Below are positions 1 to 13,123 of a DNA stretch of 64,000 bases, in pieces (the first letter of the stretch is position 1; every line of letters begins with the position of its first letter). The DNA is from Sapria himalayana (taxonomy: Eukaryota > Streptophyta > Magnoliopsida > Malpighiales > Rafflesiaceae): the NCBI GenBank assembly GCA_029783825.1, contig JAREIK010002049.1, positions 59,491-123,490 on the forward strand. The letters are read 5' to 3'. A program made the position numbers and the translations under genes. A model generated the notes under the pieces. It saw only the letters and a program-made list of their open reading frames with translations. It was not told the DNA's origin and did not search any database.

Positions 1-509
1 AAACCTTTTATACATTTGAATATGATTCATTTACACCTTTTTGAGTATTTTGAGCTTGTATACATAACTCATTTAATATAAAAAGAAAGAAATGATACTT
101 TTCATATCCATTAGGTTATAAAAAAAAGGCTTAGCCATGCCAATAAAATAAATTTTTTGATTCTTGAATGAAAGAGAGCCCATACTTCTTGCCCTGCTCA
201 AACCACCATGGGGCTAGTTTGTTCTAATAGGCTACAAGGTGCTTATTTTTTTAGAGGTGAACTATGTTTTAAAAAAAATTGCTTTGAGTGTGTGCATGAG
301 AAATATTTTAGAAGAAATTACAATAATCAATATAAATAGCATCCTCAACAACTAGGTATTTCAACACATAGTGGTAGAACTTTGGTTTAGTCTGTTATCA
401 TACATGAGTCAAATTACCTTTGATAGCCTAGTGATTCAACATCAAATATGATGAGACATAATCGAGATAAAGTAAAAGCTCCTATTATTTTGGTTAGAGC
501 TTTAGCAAT
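1..509 (-). repeat. Non-satellite segment, inverted copy of 31651-32159
   Basis: This is ordinary-composition DNA, clearly richer in G+C than the array that follows. Its reverse complement aligns with 31651-32159 over the whole length. The coordinate sum stays near 32160 from one end to the other, so there is little net indel. By eye the copies differ at roughly 7 percent of positions. No open frame of useful length and no recognisable family were seen. The segment ends at TTTAGCAAT, after which this copy joins satellite directly, while the other copy runs on for another 20-40 bp of non-satellite DNA. The left part of the segment lies outside the window. Confidence 0.85.
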
Positions 510-2649
510 TTAATCATTTTAGTTTTTGTAATTAAATTTTAATTTTATCTATCATATTAATAATAGTTTATTAATTTATTTTTTGATAATTGATATAATA
601 TCTATCAATAGAATTGTTTATATTTAGTTTACATTATATATTGTTATAATTATTATTATTACTATATATTGTATTCACATTTTTAAAAAATCTTAAATTA
701 TTATATTTTCAAAGGTTATAATCTTTGAAAATTTGAAAAAATATCAAAAATAATATATTTGTTATTTCATTGTTTAAATAAAACCTATAAACCTCTAAAT
801 GCCTAAATACTTAAATGAATAACTTCTAAATCTCAAAAACCCTAAATAGATAATTTTTTAATCAGTTATATACTAAATAATAAACAATAAATCTTATTTT
901 TATTTTTTTCATTATAATTTTAAATATTCATTTCAATTATTTATTTGTTTATTTTTAAATAAATATTAATTACAAAATAAATATGATTTAGACAATTATA
1001 ATTTATAATTATTATTTTTCATCATTAAAAATATAGATAAACTTATTAAAAGTAAAAAAAATTAAAAACAAAAAATTATTATATAATAATATAATTTGCT
1101 TTGCTTCTGAATCATTATTAGTTTTGTAATTATATTTTAATTGTTATCTATCTTATTAATAATAGATTATTAATTTATTTTTTGATCATTATTAGAATAA
1201 TTATCAATAAAATTATTTATATTGAATTTATATGATATTTAAATATAATGATTATTATTATTAAATATTGAATTCACTTTTGAAAAAAATTTTAAAATTA
1301 TTATATTTTCATAGATTATTACCTTTGAAAATGTGAGAAAATAAAAAAAATATTTTTTTTGATATTTTATTGTTTATATAAAACCTATAAACCACTAAAA
1401 GCCTAAACACTTAATTCAATAACTCCTAAAAATCTAAAACCTTAAATAAAACATAATAATCTTTTTAAATCGGATAACCCTAAATAATAAATAATAAATC
1501 TCAATATTATTGTTTTTATTATAATATTAAAAATTCATTTTAATTATTTATTTTTTTATTTTTATATAAATATTAATTACAAAATAAATAATGAGTGAGA
1601 TAGATATAATTTAAATAAATTATTTTTTATGAAAAAAAATAAGCTTATAAAAATAAAAAAATTTCAAAAATTTTAAAATTTTTTTTAGTAATATAATTTA
1701 TTTTGATTTTGAATTATTTTGGGTTCTACAAATATATTTTAATTAATATCTATCTTATTAATAATAGTTTATTAATTTTATTTTTTGATCATCAAAATAA
1801 TATATATTAATAAAATTTTTTATATTGAATTTACATAAAATGTAATTATTAACCAAGTATTGTATTCATATTTTAGAACTATTAAAAAATTATTATATTT
1901 TCAATGGTTATAACCTTTAAAATCACGAAAATTCATAAAAATAAATTTTTTGTTATTTCATTGATTAAATAAAACCTATAAATCAATAAATAAAAACTAA
2001 ATGTGTAAACATATAAATCAATAAACTCATTAACCCCAAAACCACAATAAACTTAAACCATTAAATAGGTATACCCTAAATAATAAATCATAAATCTCAT
2101 TTTTATTAGTATTCATTATAATTTTATATATACATTTTAATTATTTATTAATTTATTTTTATAGAAATATAAATTAAAAAATAAATTAATAGTTAGACAA
2201 ATATAATTTAAATAATTTATTTTTCATCAAAAAATATATAAGCTTATAAATGGATACAAAAATTTAAAATTTAAAATTAATATTTAGTAACATATTTCAC
2301 TTTGATTTTGAATCATTTTAGGTTTTGTAAATATATTTTAAACAATATTTATCTTATTAATAATTGTTTATTAATCTTTTGTATGCTCATTATTATAATA
2401 TATATCAATATAATTATTTATATTGAATTTAAATGATATATAATTATTAAGATTATCATAACTAAATATAGTATTCACATTTAAAAATAATTTAAAACTG
2501 CTATAGTTTCAAAGGTTATATCCTTCAAGAATGAGAACAAATAACAAAAAATTTTTTTTTGTTATTTTATTTTTTAAATAAAACCTATAAACTACTAAAT
2601 GCCTAAACACTTAAATCACTAAATTCTTAAATCCCAAAACTACTAAATA

Positions 2650-3240
2650 TATAATCTTTTAAACCTGTATATTGTATCTTATTTATAATAGTTTTATTTA
2701 ATATCTATCTTATTAATATATTTTACTTTGATTTTGTATCATTTTAGGTTTTGCAAATAAATTATATTTAATATCTATCTTATTAATAATAGTTTATTAA
2801 TTTATTTTATTATCGTCATCATAATATCATTAAAAAAATTATTTATATTGAATTTACATATTAAATAATTATTTAGATTATTATAACAAAATAAAAATTA
2901 TTGACATTTTTAAAAAATTTTAAAATTATTAAGTTTTCAAAGGTTATAACATTTGAAAATGTGAAAAAATAAAAAAATAAATTTTTTGTTATTAAATTTT
3001 TTAAATAAAATCTATAAACCACAAAATACCTAAATTCTTAATGACTAAACTCTTAAACCACGAAGCCCATAAATACATACGCCTATAAATTAGTATACTC
3101 TAAATAATAAATAATAAATCTCATTTTTATTAGTATTCATTATAATTTTAAATATTCGTTTTAATTATTTATCAATTTATTTTTATTGAAATATTAATTA
3201 CAAAATAAATTATTAGTGAGATGGATATAATTTAAATAAT
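2650..3240 (+). repeat. Chimeric short satellite monomer, inverted copy at about 19527-20110
   Basis: After the octamer block at 2581 the sequence jumps straight into a duplicated piece of the AATATCTATCTTATTAAT segment. This shortens the block-to-block spacing to about 427 bp. The same aberrant junction, read in reverse complement, lies at about 20020-20110, where spacing is about 415 bp. The following block (3008 onward, with the words ATTCTTAATGACTAAAC and ATACATACGCC) matches 19655-19760 inverted. A shared rearrangement of this kind is best explained by duplication of the whole segment. Confidence 0.8.
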
Positions 3241-4130
3241 TTATTTTTCATCAAAAAAATATAAGATTATAAAAAGATGCAAAATTTTTAAAACATAATA
3301 TTATTATTTAGTAATTTAATTTAATTTTGAATAATTTTAGATTTTGCAATTATATTTTAATTTATATCATTCTAATTAATAATAGTTTATTAATTTATTT
3401 ATTGATCATTATTATGATATTTATTAATAAAATAATTTATATTGATTTTACATTATTTATAATTATCAAGATTATTATAACTAAATATTATATTCACATT
3501 TAACAAAAATTAAAAATTATTATATTTTCAAAGGTTATAACCTTCAAAAATTAGATAAAATCACCAAAGGCATAAACACTTAGATGACTAAGACCCAAAA
3601 CACCTAAATACTTAAACAATTAAACCTGTATATCCTGAATAATAAATAATAAATTTCAATTTTATTTGTATTCATTATAATATTAAATATTTATTTTAAA
3701 TATTAATTTGTTTAATTTTATAGAATTATAAATTACAAAATAAATTATGAGAAAGACAAATATAATTTAAATAATTTATTATTAATAACAAAAATATAAA
3801 CTTATAAAAAAAGCAAAATATAAAAAAATTATTATTTAGTAATATATACTTTGATTTTCAATAAATTTAGATTTTGCAAATATATTTTAAATAATATCTA
3901 TCTTATTAATAATAGTTTATTAATATATTTATTGATCATTATTATAATATCTAGGAATGTGATTATTTATATTGAATTTAAATGACTTATATTCATTAAG
4001 ATTATTATAACTAAATATTATATTTACATTTGAAAAAAAATTTGAAATTTTTATATTTTCAAAGGTTATAACCTTAAAATATTAGAAAAAAAAACAAAAA
4101 TAAATTTTTTGTTATATCATTGTTTAAATA

Positions 4131-4226
4131 AAACTTATAGACCACTAAATGTCTAAACACTTAAATCTATAAACTCTTAAACACAAAAGCCCCTAAACAC
4201 TTAAAATTTTAAACTCATAAACCTTA
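4131..4226 (+). repeat. Representative telomere-like octamer block (12 x 8 bp)
   Basis: Cutting every eight bases gives twelve consecutive words, all but two starting AAA and the remaining two AGA and AAG: AAACTTAT, AGACCACT, AAATGTCT, AAACACTT, AAATCTAT, AAACTCTT, AAACACAA, AAGCCCCT, AAACACTT, AAAATTTT, AAACTCAT, AAACCTTA. The words resemble the plant telomere heptamer strand CCCTAAA, but the period here is eight, not seven. The equivalent block is present in nearly every monomer of the window, and the reverse array carries it as TTTAGG-like words. Confidence 0.85.
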
Positions 4227-4533
4227 AATATATAATTTAAATAATTTATTTTTCATCAAAAAAAAATACGCTTATAAAAATAAGCAAAAACATAAAAATA
4301 AAAATTATTATTTGTTAATAAATTTTACTTTGATTTTGAATAATTTTAGGTTTTGCAATTATATTTTAATTTATATCTATCATATTAATAATAGCATATT
4401 TATTTATTTTTTGATAATTGATATCATATCTATAAATAAAATTGTTTATATTTAGTTTATATTATATATAATTATAATGATTCTTATTACTAAATATTGT
4501 ATTCACATTTTTAAAAAAATTTAAAATTATTAT

Positions 4534-4561
4534 ATTTTCAAAGGTTATAACCTTTGAAAAT
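4534..4561. repeat. Perfect 28-bp satellite palindrome
   Basis: The half-site ATTTTCAAAGGTTA is followed immediately by its exact reverse complement, giving a perfect 28-bp dyad with no spacer. It lies about 50 bp before the octamer block. Equivalent dyads occur in nearly every monomer; many others keep only the inner core AAGGTTATAACCTT because an outer arm has changed. Confidence 0.9.
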
Positions 4562-7500
4562 GTCAGAAAATATCAAAAATAATTTTTTTGTTATTTCATT
4601 GTTTAAATAAATCCTATAAACTACTAAATGACTAAACACTTAAGTCAATAACTCTAAAATCTTGAAAACCTTAAATAGTTAATTCATTTAAACTGGTATA
4701 CCCTAAATAATAAATAATAAATAATAAATCTCAATATTATTTTTTTCATTAAAATTTAAAATATTCATTTTAATTATTTATTCGTTTATTTTTATTAAAT
4801 ATTAATTACAATATAAATTATGAGTTAGACAAATATAATTTATATAAATTATTTTTCATCAAAAAATATAGATAAACTTATAAAAAGATGAAATAATTTC
4901 AAAACAAAAATTTATTATATTGTAATATATTTTGCTTTCCTTCTGAATCATTTTAGGTTTTGTAATTATATTTTAATTTATATCTATCTTATTAATAATA
5001 GATTATTAATTTATTTTTTGATCATTATTAGAATATTTTCAATAAAATTATTTATATTGAATTTATATGAAATATAAATATAATGATTATTATAACTAAA
5101 TATTGAATTCACTTTTGAATTAAATTTAAAAATTATTATATTTTCAGAGGTTATAACATCTGAAAATATCAAAAAATAAAAAAAATAAAATTTTTGTTTA
5201 TTTATTTTTTAAATAAAACCTGTAACCACTAAATGCATACACAGTTAAGTCAGTAAACTTTTAAACCTCGTAATGCCTAAATAAATAAACAATTAAACCG
5301 CTATATACTACTTAATAATTAATAAATCTAATTTTTATTTCTATTTATTATAATTTTAAATATTTATTTTAATTATTTATTAGTTTATTTCTATAGAAAT
5401 AATTATTACAAAATAAATTATGAGTGCGAGAAATATAATTTAAAAAATTTATTTTTAATCAATAAAAGTATTTATGCTTATAAAATAAGTAAAAATTTAA
5501 AAATTAAAAATTATTATTAAGTAATATTTTTTACATTAATTTTGAATCAATTTGGGTTTTGTAAATATTTTTTAATTAATATGTATCTTATTATTAATAG
5601 TTTATTAATTTAATTTTTGATCATTATTATAATATCTAGCAATAAATTATTTATATTGAATTTATATGATATATAATTATTAATATTATTATAACTAAAT
5701 ATTATATTCACATTTTAAATATGTTGAATATTATATTATTTTCAAAGGTTATGACCTATGAAAATTAGAAAAAATTACAAATTTTTTTTTGTTATTTTAT
5801 TGTTTAAATAAAACCTATAAACCACTAAATGCCTAAAAACATAAATCACTAAACTCCTAAATGACAAAACCTCTAAATACTTAAACAATTAAACTGGTAT
5901 ACATTAATAATAAATCATAAATCTCATTTTAATTTTTATTCAGTTTAATTTTAAATTTTTATTTTAATTATTTATTAGTTTATTTTTATAGAAATATTAA
6001 TTAAAAAATAAATTATTAGTTAGATAGATCTAATTTAAATTAAACCGGTATACCCTAAATAATAAAACTCATTTTTTATTATAATTTTAAATATTCATTT
6101 TAATTATTTATTTGTATATTTTAATATAAATATTAATTACAAAATAAATTATGAGGTAAACAAATATAATTTATATAATTAATTTTTCATCAAAAAAAAT
6201 ATAGATAAATTTTTAAAAACAAATTTTAAAACAAAAAATTATTATATAGTAATATATTTCACTTTGCTTATGAATGATTTTAAGTTTTTTAATTATATTT
6301 TAATTGATATCTATCTTATTAATTATAGATTATTAATTTATTTTTTGATCATTATTAGAATATTTTTCAATAAAAATGTTTATATTTAATTTATATGATA
6401 TATAAATATAAATATTATTATAACTAATTATAGTATTCACGTTTGAAAAAAATTTTAAAATTATTATATTTTCAAAGATTTTAACATTTCAAAATGTCAA
6501 AAAAGAAAAAAATTAAATTTTTTTGTTATTAAATTGTTTAAATAAAACCTATACACCACAAAATGTCTAAGCTCTTAAATAACTAAACAACAAAATCTCG
6601 ATACTTCTATATAGATAATCCTTTCAACTGGTATACCCTAAATAATAATTAAACAATCTCATTTTTATTTGTTTTCATTATAATTTAAAAAATTAATTTT
6701 GATTATTTAGTTTTTATTATATATATATATATATTAATTATAAAATAAATTATGAGTTAAAAATATAATTTATTAAAAATATTTTTCATCAAAAAATAGA
6801 TAAGCTTATAAAAATCATAAACATTTAAAAACAAATAATTATTTTTTAGTAATATATTTTGTTTTCCTTTTGAATCATTTTAGGTTTTGTTATTATATTT
6901 TAAGTAATATCAATCTTATTCATAATAGATTTTTAATTTATTTTTTAATAATTATTAGAATATCTATCAATAAAATTGTTTATATTGAATTTATATGATA
7001 TATAATTATTATGATTATTATAAATATATATTGTATTCACTTTTGAAAAGAAATTTAAAAATTATTATATTTTCAAAGGTTATAACCTTAAAAAATGATA
7101 AAAAATAATAAATATAAATTTTAAGTTATTTCATTTTTACAATAAAACCTATAGATCACTAAATGCTTACTTACTTAAATCAGTAAGCTGATAGACCTCG
7201 AAACCCCTAAATACATAAACCTTTTAACAGCTATATACTACTTAATAAATATTAAATCTCATTTTTATTTCTATTTATTCTAATTTTTAATATTCATTTT
7301 AATTATTTATAGTTTAATTATTTAGAAAAATTAATTACAAAATAAATTTCGAGCGAGACAAATATTATTTAAATAATTTATTTTTAATCAATAAAAAAAT
7401 ATAAGCTTATAAAAAGAAGGAAATATTTGAAAATTAAATATTATTATTTAGTAATATATTTTGATTTGATTTTGAATCATTTTGTGTTATGTAAATATAT

Positions 7501-8856
7501 TTTAATTAATATTTATATTATTAATAATAGTATATTAATTTAATTTTTCATTATTATTATACTATCTATCATTAAAATTGTTTATTTTGAATTTATATGA
7601 TATATAATTAGTAAGATTAATATAATTATACATGGTATTCACATTTTAAAAAATTTTAAAAATTATTTTATTTTTAAAGTTTACCTTTGAAAATCCGATA
7701 AAATCAAAATTTTTTTTTATTATATAAATAAAAACTATAAACCACTAAATGCCTAAAAACATAAATTGATAAAATCCTAAATGACTAAACCACTAAATAA
7801 TCAAACCATTAAACTGGTATACCACATATAATAAATCATAAATCTCATTATAATTTGTATTCATTATCATTTTAAATATTAATTTTAATTATTTATTAGT
7901 TTATTTTTTATAGAAATATTAATTACAAAATAAATAATGAGTCAGACAAATATAATTTTAATAATTTATTTTTAATCAAAAAAAATATAAGCTTATAAAT
8001 AGAAGTAAAAATTTAAAAACAAAAAAATATTATTTAGTAATATATTTTACTTTGATTTTGAATCATTATATATAGGGTTTGCAATTATATTTTAATTTCT
8101 ATCAATCTTATTAATATAAGTTTATTAATTTATTATTTGATCATTTTTATAATATATAACAATAAAATTAATTATATTCAATTTAAATGTCTTATAATTA
8201 TTAAGATTATTTTAACTAAATATTATATTTACATTTGAAAAAAATTTAAAAATTATTATATTTTGAGAAGGTTATAAACTTTAAAAATGATAAAAAATCA
8301 CAAAAATAATTTTTTTATTATTTTATTATTTAAATCAAACTTATAATCTACTAAATGCCTCATCATTTAAATATCTAGACTCCTTAACTACAAAACCCCC
8401 TAAATACTTAAACTATTAAACCTATATAAACTAAATTATAAATAATAAATTTAATTTTTATTTGTATTCATTATAATTTTAAATATTCATTTTAATTATT
8501 TTATAGTTTATTTTTAGAGAAATATTAATTACAAAATAAATAATGAGTGAGACATATAATTTAAATATATTATTTTTTATGAAAAAAAATAAGATTATAA
8601 AAATAAACAAAATTTCAAAAATTTAAAATTTTATTTAGTAATATAATTTACTTTGATTTTGAATTATATTGGGTTTTGTAAATATTTTTTTATTAATATC
8701 AATTTTATTAATAATAGTTTATTAATTTATTTTTCGATCATTATAATAATATATAATAATAAAATTTTTTATATTAAATTTAAATCAAATATAATTATTA
8801 AGATTATTATAACTAAGTATTGTATTAATATTTTAGAAAGATTAAAAAATTATTAT

Positions 8857-8884
8857 ATTTTCAAAGGTTATAACCTTTGAAAAT
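8857..8884. repeat. Perfect 28-bp satellite palindrome
   Basis: Same perfect dyad as at 4534, at the same phase of another monomer (half-site ATTTTCAAAGGTTA plus its reverse complement). Confidence 0.9.
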
Positions 8885-10142
8885 CATGAAAATTCATAAA
8901 AATAAATTTTTTGTTATTTCATAGATTAAATAAAACCTTTAAACACCTAAATATGCAAACATATAAATTAATAAACTCCTTAACACCAAAACCACAAAAA
9001 ACTTAAACCATTAAATAGGTATACCCTAAATAATAAATCATATATCTCTTTTTTATTAGTATTCATTATAATTTTAAATATTCATTTTAATTATTTATCA
9101 ATTTATGTTTATAGAAATATTAATTACAAAATAAATTATTAGTGAAACAGATATAATTTAAATAATTTATTTTTGATCAGAAAAATATTTAAGCTTATAA
9201 AATAAAGCAAAATTTTAAAAATAAAAAATTATTATTTAGTAATATATCTTATTTTGATTTTGAATCATTTTAGATTCTACAATTATATTTTAATTTATAT
9301 CATTCTTATTAATACTAGTTTATAATTTTATTTATTGATCATTATTATTATATCTATTAATAAAATTATTTATATTTATTTTACATTATATATAATTATT
9401 AAGATTATTATAACTAAATATTATATTCACATTTAAAAAAATTTAAAATTATTATATTTTCAATGGTTACAACTTTCAAAAATTAAAAAATTAAAAAATT
9501 AAAAAATTCAAAAATTCAAAAATTATATTTTTTGTTTTTTAATTCTTTAGATAATAAGTATAAATCACTAAAGGTCTAAACACTTAAATCACTAAACTCC
9601 TAAACCGAAAAACACCTAAATACTTAAACCATTAAACCAGTATATCCTGAATAATAAATAATAAATCTCAATTTTATTTGTATTCATTATAATTTTAAAT
9701 AATTATTTTAATTATTTATTAGTTTTTTATTATAGAATTATAAATTAAAAAATAAATTATGAGTAAAACAAATTAATTTAAATAATTTATTTATAATAAC
9801 AAAAATATAAAGTTATAAAAAGAGCGAAACATTAAAAAAATTAATATTAAGTAATATATTTTACTTTGATTTTGAATAAATCTATATTTTGCAAATATAT
9901 TTTAAATAATATCTTTCTTATTAATAATAGTTTATTAAATTTTTTTTGATCATTATTATAATATCTAGCAATGTAATTATTTATATTGAATTTAAATGAC
10001 TTAAAATTATTAAGATTATTATAACTAAATATTATATTTACATTTGAAAAAAATTTTAAAATTATTATATTTTCAAAGGTTATAACCTTCAAAAATTAAA
10101 AAATAATAAAAATAAATTTTTAGTTATATCATTGTTTAAATA

Positions 10143-10238
10143 AAACTTATAAACCACTAAATGCCTAAACACTTAAACCTCTAAACTCCTAAACACAAAG
10201 GCCCATAAATACTTAAACCTTTAAACTCGTAAAACTTA
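10143..10238 (+). repeat. Second clean octamer block (12 x 8 bp)
   Basis: Eight-base register is kept for twelve words: AAACTTAT, AAACCACT, AAATGCCT, AAACACTT, AAACCTCT, AAACTCCT, AAACACAA, AGGCCCAT, AAATACTT, AAACCTTT, AAACTCGT, AAAACTTA. Eleven of twelve begin AAA. It shows that the register at 4131 is not a one-off. Confidence 0.85.
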
Positions 10239-11326
10239 AATATAATTCAAATAATTTATTAAAATATTAATTACAAAATAAATTATGAGTGATAACAATA
10301 TAATTTAAATAATTTATTTTTCATCAAAAAAATTATAAGCTTATAAAAAGAAGCAACAACTTAAAAAAATTATTATTTATTAATAAATTTTATTTGGATT
10401 TTGGATATTTTTTTATTATATTTTAATTTATATATATCATATTAATAATAGCATATTAATTTATTTTTTGATAATTGATATAATATCTATCAATAAAATT
10501 GTTTATATTTAGTTTATATTATATATATATATAATGATTATTATTACTAAATATTGTATTCATATTATTAAAAAAATTTAAAATTATTATATTTTCAAAG
10601 TTTATAACCTTTGAAAATGTGAAAAAATATCAAAAATATTTTTTTTGTTATTTCATTTTTTAAATAAAACCTATAAACCACTAAATGCCTAAAAATATAA
10701 ATCACTAATCTCCTAAGTGACAAAACCTCTAAATACTTAAACCATTAAACTAGTAAACATTAATAATAATTCATAAATCTCATTTTAATTTTTATCTAGT
10801 ATAATTTTAAATTTTTATTTTAATTTTTATCAGTTTATTTTTATAGAAATATTAATTACAAAATAAATTATTAGTGAGACAGATCTAATTTAAATTAAAA
10901 CTGTATCCCTGAATAATAAATAATGAAGCTCATTTTTTTACATTATAATTTTAAATATTCATTTTAATTATTTATTTGTTTATTTATATATTAATATTAA
11001 TTACAAAATAATTTGATCTAGACAAAAATAATTTATATAAATTATTTTTCATCAAAAAATTATAGATAACCTTTTTAAAAGAAAAAAAAATTTCAAAACA
11101 AAAAATTATTATATAGAATATATTTTGCTTTTTCTTCTTAATCATTTTAGGTTTTGTAATTATATTTTAATTGATATCTATCTTATTAATAATAGATTAT
11201 TAATTTATTTTTTGATCATTATTAGAATATTTATCACTAAAATTGTTTATATTAAATTTACATGATATATAATTATAAAGATTATTATAACTAAATATTA
11301 TATTTACATTTGAAAATAATTTAATA

Positions 11327-11626
11327 ATTATTATATTTTTAAAGGTTAACATCTTTGAAAATGAGATAAAATCACAAAAATAAATTTTTTGTTATTTTAT
11401 TGTTTATATAAAACTTATAAACTACTAAATGCCTAAACACTTAAATCATTAAACTCCTAAACCCCAAAACCCCAAAATTATTATATTTTTAAAGGTTAAC
11501 ATCTTTGAAAATGAGATAAAATCACAAAAATAAATTTTTTGTTATTTTATTGTTTATATAAAACTTATAAACTACTAAATGCCTAAACACTTAAATCATT
11601 AAACTCTTAAACCCCAAAACCCCAAA
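11327..11626 (+). repeat. Recent 150-bp direct tandem duplication in satellite
   Basis: Positions 11327-11476 and 11477-11626 are the same 150 bp in direct tandem. The unit spans the dyad and the start of the octamer block. The only difference I found is C at 11457 against T at 11607. Most other satellite copies in the window are far more diverged, so this duplication is young. It gives two octamer blocks only about 150 bp apart. The sequence just downstream (about 11640-11780) is scrambled relative to a normal monomer. Confidence 0.9.
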
Positions 11627-13115
11627 ACCCAAAAACCCTTAAATACTTAAACATTTAAACCATCTTTAATGGTTTAAGTATTTATAAATAATATATAAAT
11701 ATCTATAAATAAATAATAATTTATTAATTTATTTTTTGATCATTATTATATTTATATTTATATTTAGTTTATTAATATCTATCAATAAAATTATTTATTT
11801 TTAATTTAGATGATATATAATTATAAAGTTTATTATAACTAAATATTGTATTCACATTTGAAAAAATTTAAAAATTATTATATTTATAAAGGTTATAACC
11901 TTCAAAATTGATAAAAAATTTGACAAATAATTTTTTTGTTATTTCATTATTTAAATAAAACATATAAAGTACTAAATGCCTAAACATTTAAATCTCTAGA
12001 CTCCTAAACTCCAAAACCCCCTAAATACTTAAACCATTAAACCTATATAACCTAAATAATAAATAATAAACTCATTTTTATTTGTATTCATTATAATATT
12101 AAATATTCATTTTAATTATTTTTTATTTTATTTTTATAGAAATATTAATTACAAAATAAATAATGAGTGAGACATATATAAAATAAATAAATTATTTTTT
12201 ATGAAAAAAATATAAGCTTATAAAAATAAACAAAATTTCAAAAATTTAAAAGTTTATTTAGTAATATAATTTACTTTGATTTTAAATTATTTTGGCTTCC
12301 GCAAATATATTTTAATTAATATCTGTCTTATTAATAATAGTTTATTAATTTATTTTTTGATATTCAAAATAATATATATTAATAAAATTTTTTATATTGA
12401 ATTTACATCAAATATAATTATTAAGATTATTATAACTAGTATTGTATTCATATTTTAGAACTATTAAAAAATTATTATAATTTCAAAGGTTATAACCTTT
12501 AAAAACCACAAAAATTCATACAAATAAATTTTTTGTTATTTCATTGATTAAATAAAACTTATAAATCAATGAATATAACCTAAATGTGTAAACATATAAA
12601 TCAATAAACTCATTAACCCCAAAAACACAATATACTTAAACCATTAAATAGGTATACCCTAAATAATAAATAATAAATCTCATTTTTATTAGTATTCATT
12701 ATAATTTTATATATACATTTTTATTATTTATTAGTTTATTTTTATAGAAATATAATTTAAATAATTTATTTTTCATCAAAAATTATATAAGCTTATAAAT
12801 GGATGCAAAAATTTTAAAATTTAAAATTAATATTTAGTAAAATATTTCAATTTGATTTTGAATAATTTTAGGTTTTGTAAATATATTTTAAACAAGATTT
12901 ATCTTATTAATAATTGTTTATTAATCTTTTGTATGATCATTATTATAATATATATCAATATAATTGTTTATATTAAATTTACATGATATATAATTATTAA
13001 GATTATCATAACTAAATATAGTATTCACATTTATAAAAAATTTAAAAATGTTATAGTTTCAAAGGTTATATTAAATTTTTTGTTATTTTATTTTTTAAAT
13101 AAAACCTATAAACCA

Positions 13116-13123
13116 CTAAATGC
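13116..13123 (+). repeat. hAT target-site duplication, left copy
   Basis: CTAAATGC immediately precedes the element end and is repeated exactly at 16856-16863. An 8-bp duplication is the hallmark of hAT transposition. The site is an octamer boundary of the satellite block. Confidence 0.95.

Larger units (their letters stand above)
510..13123 (+). repeat. AT-rich satellite array, forward orientation, block A
   Basis: About 22 tandem monomers, recognised by the recurring start of the telomere-like block (AAACCTATAAACCACTAAAT and variants) near 781, 1381, 1973, 2581, 3008, 3551, 4133, 4612, 5216, 5812, 6544, 7145, 7732, 8337, 8934, 9559, 10143, 10669, 11411, 11958, 12556 and 13101. Most spacings are 580-608 bp; 5812-6544 and 10669-11411 are about 735-742 bp, and some are shortened. 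A monomer reads, in order: GTATTCACAT, A-run, dyad centred on AAGGTTATAACCTT, T-run TTTTTTGTTATTTCATTG, octamer block, TAAATAATAAATAATAAATC, ATTCATTATAATTTTAAATA, a TATAAGCTTATAA dyad, then the GAATCATTTTAGGTTTTG segment. Short open frames here are satellite translation only. No gene was seen. Confidence 0.95.

Noticed and set aside
4131..4226. Reading the octamer block as a true telomere or interstitial telomeric repeat
   Set aside because: The period is eight with drifting words, and exact TTTAGGG heptamers do not occur in tandem there. I describe it as telomere-like only.
8653..8880. Open frames of 60-83 codons within satellite (also at 9847-10092, 12276-12458, 17851-18036, 20835-21062, 25081-25311, 28106-28351, 29252-29479, 50252-50470, 58978-59166)
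   Set aside because: They are translations of the same A/T-rich monomer region, rich in Ile, Asn, Tyr and Lys, and similar to each other only because the satellite is tandem. Most monomers have stops in the same place. They are not genes.
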